DNA from: Sagittula stellata E-37 | GTDB taxonomy: Bacteria; Pseudomonadota; Alphaproteobacteria; Rhodobacterales; Rhodobacteraceae | DNA length: 64,000 nt | Reading direction: 5' to 3' | NCBI RefSeq assembly: GCF_039724765.1 | Contig: NZ_CP155731.1 | Location: forward strand, 119,378 to 183,377 | The notes under the pieces: generated by a model | What the model was told of the DNA's origin: nothing | The model's input: only the letters and a program-made list of their open reading frames with translations | Databases searched by the model: none | In this document: positions 56,950 to 64,000 of the stretch, piece after piece | Numbering within the stretch: position 1 is the stretch's first letter | Layout: every line of letters begins with the position of its first letter | Translations under genes and position numbers: made by a program

Positions 56950-57969
56950 ATGAAGACGTTTCTGACGGGCGCGGCGACGCTGGCCCTGCTGGCCGGTGCC
57001 GCCCATGCGGAAAGCCATCTGGCGGACACCTCGGACAAGCGGATCGCGCTGTCCAACAACTACGCGGGCAACTCGTGGCGGCAGGCGATGCTACAGACCT
57101 TCGAGGAGACGGCGGAAGCCGCCGTGGCCGACGGGGTCGTGGGGGCCGCGGATGCCTTCACCACCTCGGAGAACCAGGCGACGGAGCAAGCCGCGCAGAT
57201 CCAGAACATGATCCTGCAGGGCTATGACGCCATCGTGCTGAACGCCGCATCGCCGACCGCCCTGAACGGCGCGGTGGCCGAGGCATGCGGTGCCGGGCTG
57301 ATCGTGGTGAGCTTCGACGGCATCGTGACAGAACCCTGCGCCTGGCGGATCGCGGTGGATTTCGCCGCGATGGGCAAGGAAGAGGTCGATTATCTGGCGA
57401 CGCGCCTGCCCGAGGGCGGCAACCTGCTGGAGATTCGTGGCTTGGCCGGGGTCTTCGTCGATGACGAGATCTCCAAGGGCATTCAGGAGGGCGTGGCAGA
57501 GCACGACCAGTTCGAGATCGTCGGGTCCGTGCATGGGGATTGGGCGCAGGACGTGGCGCAGAAGGCGGTTGCAGGCATCCTGCCCTCGCTGCCCGAGGTC
57601 GTCGGCGTGGTGACGCAGGGCGGCGACGGCTACGGCGCGGCTCAGGCCTTCGAGGCCGCGGGCCGCGACACGCCGCTGATCGTTCTGGGCAACCGCCAGG
57701 ACGAGCTGAAGTGGTGGGCGGAACAGCGCGACGCCAACGGCTACGAGACGCTTTCGCTGTCGATCGCGCCCGGTGTCGCCTCGCTGGCGTTCTGGGTGGC
57801 GCAGCAGATCCTTGCGGGCGAAGAGGTGCCGAAGGACCTGACCGTGCCGTTCCTGAAGATCACGCAGGACGATCTGGACGGCGCGCTGGAAAGCACGCCC
57901 GAAGGCTCTGTCGCCAACGTCAGCTACACGCTGGAAGACGCGCAGTCGGTGATCTCCGACGCAAAGTGA
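56950..57969 (+). CDS. Ribose-type sugar ABC transporter substrate-binding protein
   Basis: A 339-residue periplasmic-binding protein of the RbsB-like class (PBP type 1): signal peptide FLTGAATLALLAGAAHA-ES, then KRIALSNNYAGNSWRQAML, a lobe hinge with IQNMILQGYDAIVLNAASP, and VVGVVTQGGDGYGAAQAFE. A GGGAGG ribosome site lies just before the ATG; an upstream in-frame extension lacks a signal sequence. It feeds the permeases encoded downstream. The ligand is a pentose, hexose or sugar derivative; the operon's lactonase suggests one that is oxidised to a lactone. Confidence 0.9.
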   Translation: MKTFLTGAATLALLAGAAHAESHLADTSDKRIALSNNYAGNSWRQAMLQTFEETAEAAVADGVVGAADAFTTSENQATEQAAQIQNMILQGYDAIVLNAASPTALNGAVAEACGAGLIVVSFDGIVTEPCAWRIAVDFAAMGKEEVDYLATRLPEGGNLLEIRGLAGVFVDDEISKGIQEGVAEHDQFEIVGSVHGDWAQDVAQKAVAGILPSLPEVVGVVTQGGDGYGAAQAFEAAGRDTPLIVLGNRQDELKWWAEQRDANGYETLSLSIAPGVASLAFWVAQQILAGEEVPKDLTVPFLKITQDDLDGALESTPEGSVANVSYTLEDAQSVISDAK

Positions 57970-57981
57970 CGTAGGGGCATG

Positions 57982-58018
57982 CGCGCCCCGCACCGCCGTC
58001 CGGCGGGGGCGGGGCGCG
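57982..58018. terminator. Strong hairpin between binding-protein and ATPase genes
   Basis: CGCGCCCCGC/GCGGGGCGCG stem with a second stem inside the loop, 12 bases after the binding-protein stop and 30 bases before the ATPase start; only TTTCC follows. In ABC operons such stems often partially stop transcription or protect the upstream message, giving more binding protein than ATPase. Confidence 0.6.
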
Positions 58019-58048
58019 TTTCCTGACTTGTCCTGACATGGGGACCTG

Positions 58049-59461
58049 ATGACCGACCAAGACCATACGCCTGCAGTCGCGCTGACGCAGGCGGCGAAAC
58101 ACTTCGGCCCGGTGCGAGCCCTCGACGGGGTCAGCCTGCGGGTCGGGCCGGGGGATTGCCTCGGGCTCGTGGGGCACAACGGCGCGGGCAAATCGACGCT
58201 GGTGAACCTGATCAACGGCACCTTCGGACCGAGTTCCGGCGAGGTGGCGTTTCCGTCGGGGACGGAGGGCGTGCGATCCGTCTTCCAGGAGCTGTCGCTG
58301 TGTCCGAACCTGACGGTGGCCGAGAACCTACGGGTGTCGCATCCGGGCCTCAGGGGCATCGGATGGCGACGGCAGGCCCGGGCCGAGATCCTCGCCAGCC
58401 TCGACGCGGTGTTTCCCGGCCATGGTATCGACGCCGACGCGGAGGTCGATCAGCTGAGCATCGCGGAGCGGCAGATGGTGGAGATCGCCATCGGCTTTGC
58501 ACCGCGCGGCGGGCAGGCGCGCCTGGTGATCCTCGACGAGCCGACAAGCTCGCTGGACGAAGGCATCGCGCGGCAGTTGCTGGACCATGTGAAGGGGTTC
58601 TGCGCGGCGGGCGGGGCAGTGATCTTCATCAGCCACATGCTGGGCGAGATCTTTGCCGTTGCAAGCCGCATCGTCGTGCTGAAGGACGGTCGTGTCGTGG
58701 CGGACAAGCCTGCGACAGAGTTCACGCGCGCCGGGCTGGTGGATGCCATGGGCCACGTCGCGACAGAGGCGGTGGCCCAGCAGGCGGCACGGTCGGCACC
58801 GGGCGAGATGGTCATCCGCACGCCCGAGGGGCTTGAGGCGCGCCGCGGCGAGGTCGTGGGCCTGTCGGGTCTGGCGGGCCACGGGCAGGCGGCGGCGCTG
58901 GCGCGGCTTTACCTGTCCCAGTCGTCGGACTGGCGGGCGGGCCGCGCGGCGAAGGCGGTCTTCGTCGCAGGCGACCGGGCGCGCGACGGCGTTCTGCCGC
59001 TGTGGTCGATCCTGCGCAACATCTCGATCTCTGTCCTGCAGCGCGATGCGCGGCGGGGACTGGTGGACCGTGGCGCCGAACGCGCGCTGGCAGACGACTG
59101 GCAGCGGCGCATCGGCATCCGCACCGAAGATCTGACGAACCCGATCCTGTCGCTTTCGGGCGGCAACCAGCAGAAGGTGTTGTTCGCACGGGCGCTGGCC
59201 TCCGACGCGGAGGTGGTGGTGATGGACGATCCCATGCGCGGGGTCGACGTAGGCACCAAGCAGGACGTCTATGCCATGATCCGGTCCGAGGCCGCACGCG
59301 GCCGCACCTTCCTGTGGTATTCGACCGAGACCGAAGAGGTCTGCCAGTGCGACCGGGTCTTCGTCTTCCGTGACGGCCGGATCAGTGCCGAACTGACCGG
59401 CGACCAGATCACCGAGGAGCGCATCCTCGAAGCGTCCTTTGAAATGCAGGAGGCCTCCTGA
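58049..59461 (+). CDS. Ribose-type sugar ABC transporter ATP-binding protein (two-domain)
   Basis: A 470-residue RbsA/MglA-like protein with two ATPase halves. The first has Walker [10 protein letters not shown] near residue 45, signature [12 protein letters not shown] and Walker [13 protein letters not shown]. The second (from about 250) has a degenerate Walker [14 protein letters not shown], with [15 protein letters not shown] and [15 protein letters not shown] weak second site is usual in this family; the total length is somewhat shorter than the usual 500. Stop and next start overlap at 59461. Confidence 0.9.
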   Translation: MTDQDHTPAVALTQAAKHFGPVRALDGVSLRVGPGDCLGLVGHNGAGKSTLVNLINGTFGPSSGEVAFPSGTEGVRSVFQELSLCPNLTVAENLRVSHPGLRGIGWRRQARAEILASLDAVFPGHGIDADAEVDQLSIAERQMVEIAIGFAPRGGQARLVILDEPTSSLDEGIARQLLDHVKGFCAAGGAVIFISHMLGEIFAVASRIVVLKDGRVVADKPATEFTRAGLVDAMGHVATEAVAQQAARSAPGEMVIRTPEGLEARRGEVVGLSGLAGHGQAAALARLYLSQSSDWRAGRAAKAVFVAGDRARDGVLPLWSILRNISISVLQRDARRGLVDRGAERALADDWQRRIGIRTEDLTNPILSLSGGNQQKVLFARALASDAEVVVMDDPMRGVDVGTKQDVYAMIRSEAARGRTFLWYSTETEEVCQCDRVFVFRDGRISAELTGDQITEERILEASFEMQEAS

Positions 59462-60384
59462 TGCCACAGCGTTACCGGATCCTGCTGCCGGTCGTGTCGC
59501 TGGCCGTGCTGCTGGCGCTGACCTTCTGGATGCAGCCGAGAGCGATGAGCTACTTCGGCCTCAACCTGCTGTTCAACCTCGCGGTGCCGATCGCGCTGGC
59601 GACCATTGCGCAGATGATGATCATCATGGTGAACGACATCGACCTGAGCCTTGGCGCCTTCGTGAGCCTCGTGGCCTGCGTGACGGCCACATGGCTGAAC
59701 GACGCGCCCATGACGGGGCTGCTGATCCTCATGCTGCTGGTGCTGTCCTACGCGGCGATGGGCGCTGTGATCCACGTGCTGGAGCTGCCGGCCATCGTGG
59801 TGACGCTGGGCATGTCCTTCGTCTGGGGCGGGCTGGCGCTGTTCATCCTGCCGACGCCGGGCGGGGCCGCTCCGGGCTGGTTGAGGACGCTGATGACGGT
59901 GAAACCGCCGCTGATGCCCATGGCCGTTGTGGCCGCCATCCTGATCGCCGCCGTCACGCATGTGATCGTGATGCGCTCCGGGCTGGGCACGGTGCTGCGC
60001 GGGCTTGGCGGCAACGCCCGGTCGGTCGCCCGCGCCGGGTTGAACGTCACCCTGCTGAAGGCCACGGCCTACGGGCTTGCCGGGCTTTTCGGAGTGCTGG
60101 CGGGCATGGCGCTGGTCGGGCTGACGACCTCGGCGGATGCCAACATCGCGTTGCGCTACACGCTGCTGAGCATCGCGGGCGTGATCCTCGGTGGCGGAGA
60201 GTTCATCGGTGGCAAGGTGAGCCCGGTGGGCGCGGTGATCGGTGCGCTGACGCTGACGCTTGCGGCCTCCTTCCTGTCCTTCCTGCGGCTGTCGCCCGAC
60301 TGGCAGATCGGCGCGCAGGGCGCGATCCTGATCCTTGTCCTGACGGCACGGCTGCTGTTCTCGCGGCGGGGGGCTGCGGCATGA
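59461..60384 (+). CDS. Ribose-type sugar ABC transporter permease, first
   Basis: A 307-residue RbsC-family permease with eight or more hydrophobic helices and the family segment NDIDLSLGAFVSLVACVTA, plus LGGNARSVARAGLNV as the cytoplasmic coupling region. Its ATG shares the last base of the ATPase stop. Together with the next gene it forms a heterodimeric channel, unlike the ribose system which uses one permease. Confidence 0.92.
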   Translation: MPQRYRILLPVVSLAVLLALTFWMQPRAMSYFGLNLLFNLAVPIALATIAQMMIIMVNDIDLSLGAFVSLVACVTATWLNDAPMTGLLILMLLVLSYAAMGAVIHVLELPAIVVTLGMSFVWGGLALFILPTPGGAAPGWLRTLMTVKPPLMPMAVVAAILIAAVTHVIVMRSGLGTVLRGLGGNARSVARAGLNVTLLKATAYGLAGLFGVLAGMALVGLTTSADANIALRYTLLSIAGVILGGGEFIGGKVSPVGAVIGALTLTLAASFLSFLRLSPDWQIGAQGAILILVLTARLLFSRRGAAA

Positions 60385-61322
60385 CCCTTAACCTGAATGT
60401 GAAACCCTGGCTTTGGGCGTGGCTGGCCGCCGCGCTGGCCTTTGCCGCGACGCTTGGCCTGACCTCCGGTCGCGGGGCAGGGGAACTGGCCTATGCCGCC
60501 ATGAGCTTTGGCGCCTTCGCCGCCATCGTCGGGCTGGGGCAGATGCTGGTCATCACGCTGGGGCCGGGCAACGTCGACCTGTCGATTCCCGCAACCATGA
60601 CGCTGGCGGGCACGCTGGCGCTGAAGATGATGGGCAGCGACCCGGGCACCGCCTGGCTGGGGCTGGCTGTGGCGCTGGCCACGGGTCTCGGCGTCGGGCT
60701 TGCGAACTTTGCGCTGATCTTCCTGCTGCGGCTGCCGCCGATCATCGCCACGCTGGCCGCCTCGCTGATCTACCAGAGCCTTGCGATCTGGTCGAACCGG
60801 GGCCTGCGGATCAAGCCGCCCGAGGGGTTGGCCGACTTCGCGACCGGGCGCCTGTTGGGCGTGCCGAACGTCGCATGGGTGGCGCTGGTGCTGGCCGTGG
60901 TCACATGGGTGCTGTTGGAGCGGTCGGTCTGGGGGCGCTGGCTTCAGGCGTCGGGCCAGAACCTGCGCGCCGCGCGGCTGGCAGGCGTGCCCGTACAGGC
61001 GGTCCGGGCGGCGACCTACATTGCCGTCGCTGTCTTCGCGGCGCTGGCGGGCTACCTGCTGTCGAGCTTTTCCGGCGGCGCGGCGCTGAACATGGGGGCG
61101 GAATACCTGCTGATGTCCATTGCCGTGGTGGTGATCGGCGGCAGCTCCATCGCCGGGGGCAATTCCAACGTGCCGGGTGTCCTCGGGGCCGCGCTGTTCA
61201 TGTTCCTCGTTGTCTCAATGCTCAACAGTTACGGTGCAGGGGCAGGCGTGCGCAACGTCATGACCGGCGCCATCATCATCGGTATCGTCATTGCCGCCAG
61301 CGCCCGGAGGAGCCGCCCATGA
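60381..61322 (+). CDS. Ribose-type sugar ABC transporter permease, second
   Basis: A 313-residue RbsC-family permease with LGPGNVDLSIPATMTLAGTL, ASGQNLRAARLAGVPVQAVR as coupling loop and IGGSSIAGGNSNVPGVLGAA near the end. Starts at an ATGA overlap; the in-frame extension into the preceding gene is a shadow. Confidence 0.92.
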   Translation: MTLNLNVKPWLWAWLAAALAFAATLGLTSGRGAGELAYAAMSFGAFAAIVGLGQMLVITLGPGNVDLSIPATMTLAGTLALKMMGSDPGTAWLGLAVALATGLGVGLANFALIFLLRLPPIIATLAASLIYQSLAIWSNRGLRIKPPEGLADFATGRLLGVPNVAWVALVLAVVTWVLLERSVWGRWLQASGQNLRAARLAGVPVQAVRAATYIAVAVFAALAGYLLSSFSGGAALNMGAEYLLMSIAVVVIGGSSIAGGNSNVPGVLGAALFMFLVVSMLNSYGAGAGVRNVMTGAIIIGIVIAASARRSRP

Positions 61323-62248
61323 TCACTTTCCCCCCGCACATCGAGGTCCGGGACGAGAGGTTCCGCGGGCTTGTGCACCCAATGGGCAAGCTGGAGAAGA
61401 TCGCCGGGGACTTCACCTGGACCGAAGGGCCGGTGTGGTTCGGTGACCGCGACTGCCTGCTGTTCTCCGACATCCCGTCGCGCCGGATCATGATGTGGTC
61501 CGAAGCAATCGGCGTCACCCTCTACCGTGGGGACAGCGGCTTCAACAACGGCAACACGCGCGACCGGCAGGGCCGGTTGATCGGCTGCCGTCACGGCGCG
61601 CGTGACGTGGTACGCACCGAGCATGACGGCACGCTGACGGTGCTGGCAGATCGGTTCGAGGGCAATCGGCTGAATTCGCCCAACGACGTTGTTGTGAGCA
61701 GCGACGGCACGGTGTGGTTCACCGATCCGACCTACGGCATCATCTCGGACTTCGAGGGATACCGGGCGGAGCCGGAGCAGGTTTCGCGCAACGTCTACCG
61801 CCTGTCGCCGGAGGGTGTGCTGACGGTTGCCGTGTCGGATTTCGCCCAGCCGAACGGGCTGTGCTTCTCGCCCGACGAGGGCACGCTCTACATCGCCGAA
61901 AGCGGATCGAGCCATGACGACAGCGTGGCGCCGGTGATCCGCCAGTTCGCTGTGGAAGACGGTAGGCTGAAGGACCGGGGGGTCTTTGCCACCATCGACA
62001 CCGGGCTGCCGGACGGCATCCGCTGCGACACCTCGGGCAACCTCTGGTCCTCGGCGGCGGATGGGGTGCACTGCTTTGCCCCGGACGGCACGCTGCTGGG
62101 CAAGATCCTCGTGCCGGAGGTCGTGTCGAACCTGTGTTTCGGCGGGTCGGACGGGCGGCGCATGTTCATCACCGCCACCCGCACGGTCTACCGCATCTTC
62201 GTCGATGCGGCGGGGGCCGAACCCTGGACGCGGGGACGGTTGTCCTGA
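61319..62248 (+). CDS. SMP-30/gluconolactonase-family lactonase
   Basis: A 309-residue six-bladed beta-propeller hydrolase. Family marks: FTWTEGPVWFGDRDCLLFSD (metal glutamate), NRLNSPNDVVVSSDGTVWFT, QPNGLCFSPDEGTLYIAES, and LPDGIRCDTSGNLWSS (metal aspartate). It would open an aldonolactone formed from the imported sugar. It starts at an ATGA overlap with the permease gene and ends 13 bp from the convergent carboxypeptidase gene. No sugar dehydrogenase or aldonate dehydratase is in the window. Confidence 0.9.
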   Translation: MITFPPHIEVRDERFRGLVHPMGKLEKIAGDFTWTEGPVWFGDRDCLLFSDIPSRRIMMWSEAIGVTLYRGDSGFNNGNTRDRQGRLIGCRHGARDVVRTEHDGTLTVLADRFEGNRLNSPNDVVVSSDGTVWFTDPTYGIISDFEGYRAEPEQVSRNVYRLSPEGVLTVAVSDFAQPNGLCFSPDEGTLYIAESGSSHDDSVAPVIRQFAVEDGRLKDRGVFATIDTGLPDGIRCDTSGNLWSSAADGVHCFAPDGTLLGKILVPEVVSNLCFGGSDGRRMFITATRTVYRIFVDAAGAEPWTRGRLS

Positions 62249-62261
62249 GAAGGTCAGGGGG

Positions 62262-63737
62262 TCAGGCGTACCTGTCCCCCAGATGTGCGAGGTATGCGGC
62301 GGGGTCGGTCGGACCGCCGGTCATCTCGGCCCGCGTGCGCGACCTTCCGTGCCGCCAGACCCGGTCGGCCAGCGCCGCGCGCAGGGGGCCGTAATCGGCG
62401 CGGTCGAGCGCGGGTCCCACGGTCTGATCGGCCCGGATCTGAGCAAAGAGCATCGCGGCGGTGACGTTCCCGACCGTGTAGGTGGGGAAGGAACCGAAGT
62501 AGCCCGACGACCAGTGCACGTCCTGCAGGCAGCCCGCGCCGTCGTCCGGCACCTCCAGCCCCAGATCCTCGCGCATCGCGGTGTTCCAGGCCTCCGGCAC
62601 ATCGGCGGCCTTCAGCGATCCGTCCATCAGCGCCATCTCGATCCGGACGCGTAACATGATGTGCAGGTCGTAGGTCAGTTCGTCCGACTCGACGCGGGTC
62701 AGGCCGGGCTGGGCGTGACGGATTGCGGCCAGCCACTCCTCGACCGTCACGTCGCCCAGTTGATCGGGGAAGGCGTCGCGCAGCGTGGCAAAGTGGCGAT
62801 CCCAGAATGCGGCAGAGCGGCCCACGTGGTTCTCGATCAGCCGCGACTGGCTTTCGTGCATCCCGAAACTTGTCCCGCCCACGGCATAAAGGAGCCGGAG
62901 GTCGGTGGCGTGGACGCCGCGGGTGAAGGCCGGGTCAACGCCCTGTTCGTACAGCGCGTGTCCGGTTTCGTGCAGAGTCCCGAAGATCGCCATGGGCAGG
63001 TAATCGGGCCGCCAGCGCGAGGTGATGCGCACGTCGTTGCGGGTCATGCTGACCTCGAACGGATGCACGGTGGTGTCGAGCCTGCCGCGGTTGAAGTCGT
63101 AGCCCATGGTTTCGGCGAAGCCGTGGCAGACCCGCTGCTGGGTGGCCACGTCAAAGGTCCGAAACAGGAAGTCGCGGCGCGGGGCAGGGCGGCCCCGGAC
63201 CGTGTCGAGCAGCGGCAGGATGCCGGCGCGAAGGGTGTCGAACAGCGAGGCCAGAGAGGCGGCGGTTTCGCCGGGCTCGTAGAGGTCGGCCATGGCGTCG
63301 TAGGGGTGGTCGGCGTACCCCAGCGCCTCCGCCTGTTCGCGGGCGAGGTCGACGGCCTCTTCGAGGTAGGGCCGGAAGAGCGCGAAATCCGCGGTGCGGC
63401 GCGCCTCTGCCCAGGCTTTCCCGGCCGGGGCGCCCTGTTCGGTCTGCGCCTGAAGCAGCCGGGCCGGGATCGCCGCGTGGTAGTCGCGTGCGTCCAGCAC
63501 GGCTTGCGCGGCGCGGCGGTCGGCTTCGGTCGCGGCGTCGAGCAGTGTGGCCTCGGCGGCGTCGCGCAGGGCGGGGTCGAGGATCATCTCGCGCGCCAGC
63601 CCCTTGAGCGTGGCAATCTGCTGTCCGCGTGTCGCCGCGCCACCGGAGGGCATGGTCACGCGGGCGTCCCATTGCAGCAGGTTGACGCTGCAGAGAAGAT
63701 CGTTGATCCGGCCGACCCGGGTCGAAAAGTCGGTCAT
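62262..63737 (-). CDS. Metallocarboxypeptidase, family M32 (Taq type)
   Basis: A 491-residue zinc carboxypeptidase. The HExxH motif is HETGH at 256-260, with the third ligand in MHESQSRLIENHVG; the N-terminus NDLLCSVNLLQWDARVTMPS and late GCLQDVHWSSGYFGSFPTY are typical of the family. It removes C-terminal residues from short peptides in the cytoplasm. It overlaps the stop of a dipeptide ABC ATPase gene (ATGA), so it should act on peptides imported by that second transporter. Confidence 0.95.
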   Translation of the reverse strand: MTDFSTRVGRINDLLCSVNLLQWDARVTMPSGGAATRGQQIATLKGLAREMILDPALRDAAEATLLDAATEADRRAAQAVLDARDYHAAIPARLLQAQTEQGAPAGKAWAEARRTADFALFRPYLEEAVDLAREQAEALGYADHPYDAMADLYEPGETAASLASLFDTLRAGILPLLDTVRGRPAPRRDFLFRTFDVATQQRVCHGFAETMGYDFNRGRLDTTVHPFEVSMTRNDVRITSRWRPDYLPMAIFGTLHETGHALYEQGVDPAFTRGVHATDLRLLYAVGGTSFGMHESQSRLIENHVGRSAAFWDRHFATLRDAFPDQLGDVTVEEWLAAIRHAQPGLTRVESDELTYDLHIMLRVRIEMALMDGSLKAADVPEAWNTAMREDLGLEVPDDGAGCLQDVHWSSGYFGSFPTYTVGNVTAAMLFAQIRADQTVGPALDRADYGPLRAALADRVWRHGRSRTRAEMTGGPTDPAAYLAHLGDRYA

Positions 63738-64000
63738 GCCGCCGCATCCTGTCCGGTGCCGCCGTCATTCAGATGACACGCGACCTGCCCAGTGGGGGCG
63801 CTGCCAAGGCGCGGCACCTCGGCCTTGCAACGCGGCCCGGCGAAGGGGCAGCGCGGGTGGAAGGCGCAGCCCGAAGGCGGCGACAGCGGCGAGGGGATTT
63901 CCCCCTTGATCGGCTGGAATGCGGCGCGGCCCGTGCCCAGCGTCGGGACAGAGGCGAGAAGCGCCTTGGTGTAGGGGTGCTGGGGCGCGGCATACAATTC
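63734..64000 (-). CDS. Peptide ABC transporter ATP-binding protein, C-terminal part (partial, runs off right end)
   Basis: Only the last 88 or so residues are visible, with no start in the window. They are the oligopeptide-family tail of DppD/DppF/OppF: HPYTKALLASVPTL, then GEIPSPLSPPSGCAFHPRCP and a later CKAEVP and CHLND, which carry the conserved cysteines. It is followed by the M32 carboxypeptidase gene and implies a second peptide transporter operon beyond the right edge. Confidence 0.9.
   Translation of the reverse strand, partial: ELYAAPQHPYTKALLASVPTLGTGRAAFQPIKGEIPSPLSPPSGCAFHPRCPFAGPRCKAEVPRLGSAPTGQVACHLNDGGTGQDAAA

Overview
The window is high-GC DNA from an alphaproteobacterium, most likely a Rhodobacteraceae (roseobacter-type) species. 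Pointers are the agl alpha-glucoside operon, a Paracoccus-type glutathione-formaldehyde enzyme, a glycine betaine monooxygenase next to purU, a short LOV protein, and intergenic repeats of a kind I recall from this family. Most operons are tightly packed, with ATGA/GTGA stop-start overlaps. I found no rRNA, tRNA, CRISPR array or insertion sequence.

A plasmid-type replication and partition module lies at 22.4-26.7 kb: a Rep_3-like initiator facing away from parA-parB across an AT-rich origin with iteron-like repeats and a perfect DnaA box. A 17-bp palindrome GGTTTCGCSGCGAAACC, a probable parS, recurs in and around these three genes, mostly inside coding sequence. The window is therefore probably part of a megaplasmid or chromid. 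It also carries ilvD, nadABC and tex, which are normally chromosomal.

Layout. 1-8 kb: tail of an oxidoreductase gene, a sugar-type ABC ATPase, a GNAT acetyltransferase, an M19 dipeptidase and a complete dipeptide transporter, one overlapping operon. 8-13 kb: purU (reverse), a Fis-family regulator with a degraded AAA+ domain, and a flavin monooxygenase with an extra N-terminal NTF2-like domain. 13.6-15.5 kb: ilvD. 15.6-18.9 kb: glycine betaine monooxygenase gbcAB and a divergent LysR regulator. 19-19.6 kb: a Phd/PIN toxin-antitoxin pair. 19.6-22.4 kb: a TetR regulator divergent from a TMADH/DgcA-like N-demethylase. 22.4-26.7 kb: rep-ori-parAB. 26.8-27.4 kb: gfa. 27.5-33.4 kb: a seven-gene moxR-bat operon on the minus strand. 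33.5-35.9 kb: tex. 36.1-40.5 kb: a short LOV protein, a giant CheB-CheR-PAS-HWE kinase and a lone receiver. 40.6-41.5 kb: LysR. 41.7-45.1 kb: nadABC. 45.3-54.8 kb: LacI regulator and a divergent alpha-glucoside uptake/hydrolysis operon (aglEFGK plus two GH13 enzymes). 54.8-62.2 kb: a NarL-type two-component system divergent from a ribose-type sugar ABC operon ending in an SMP-30 lactonase. 62.3-64 kb: an M32 carboxypeptidase behind a second dipeptide ABC transporter that runs off the right end.

Themes: uptake of peptides, alpha-glucosides and other sugars; catabolism of methylated osmolytes with handling of the released C1 units (GbcAB, the demethylase, PurU, Gfa); and light/stress signalling. 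The most distinctive items are the LOV-kinase-receiver cluster, the probable parS sites written into rep/parA/parB, and the Fis regulator lacking both the GAFTGA loop and the Walker B acids.
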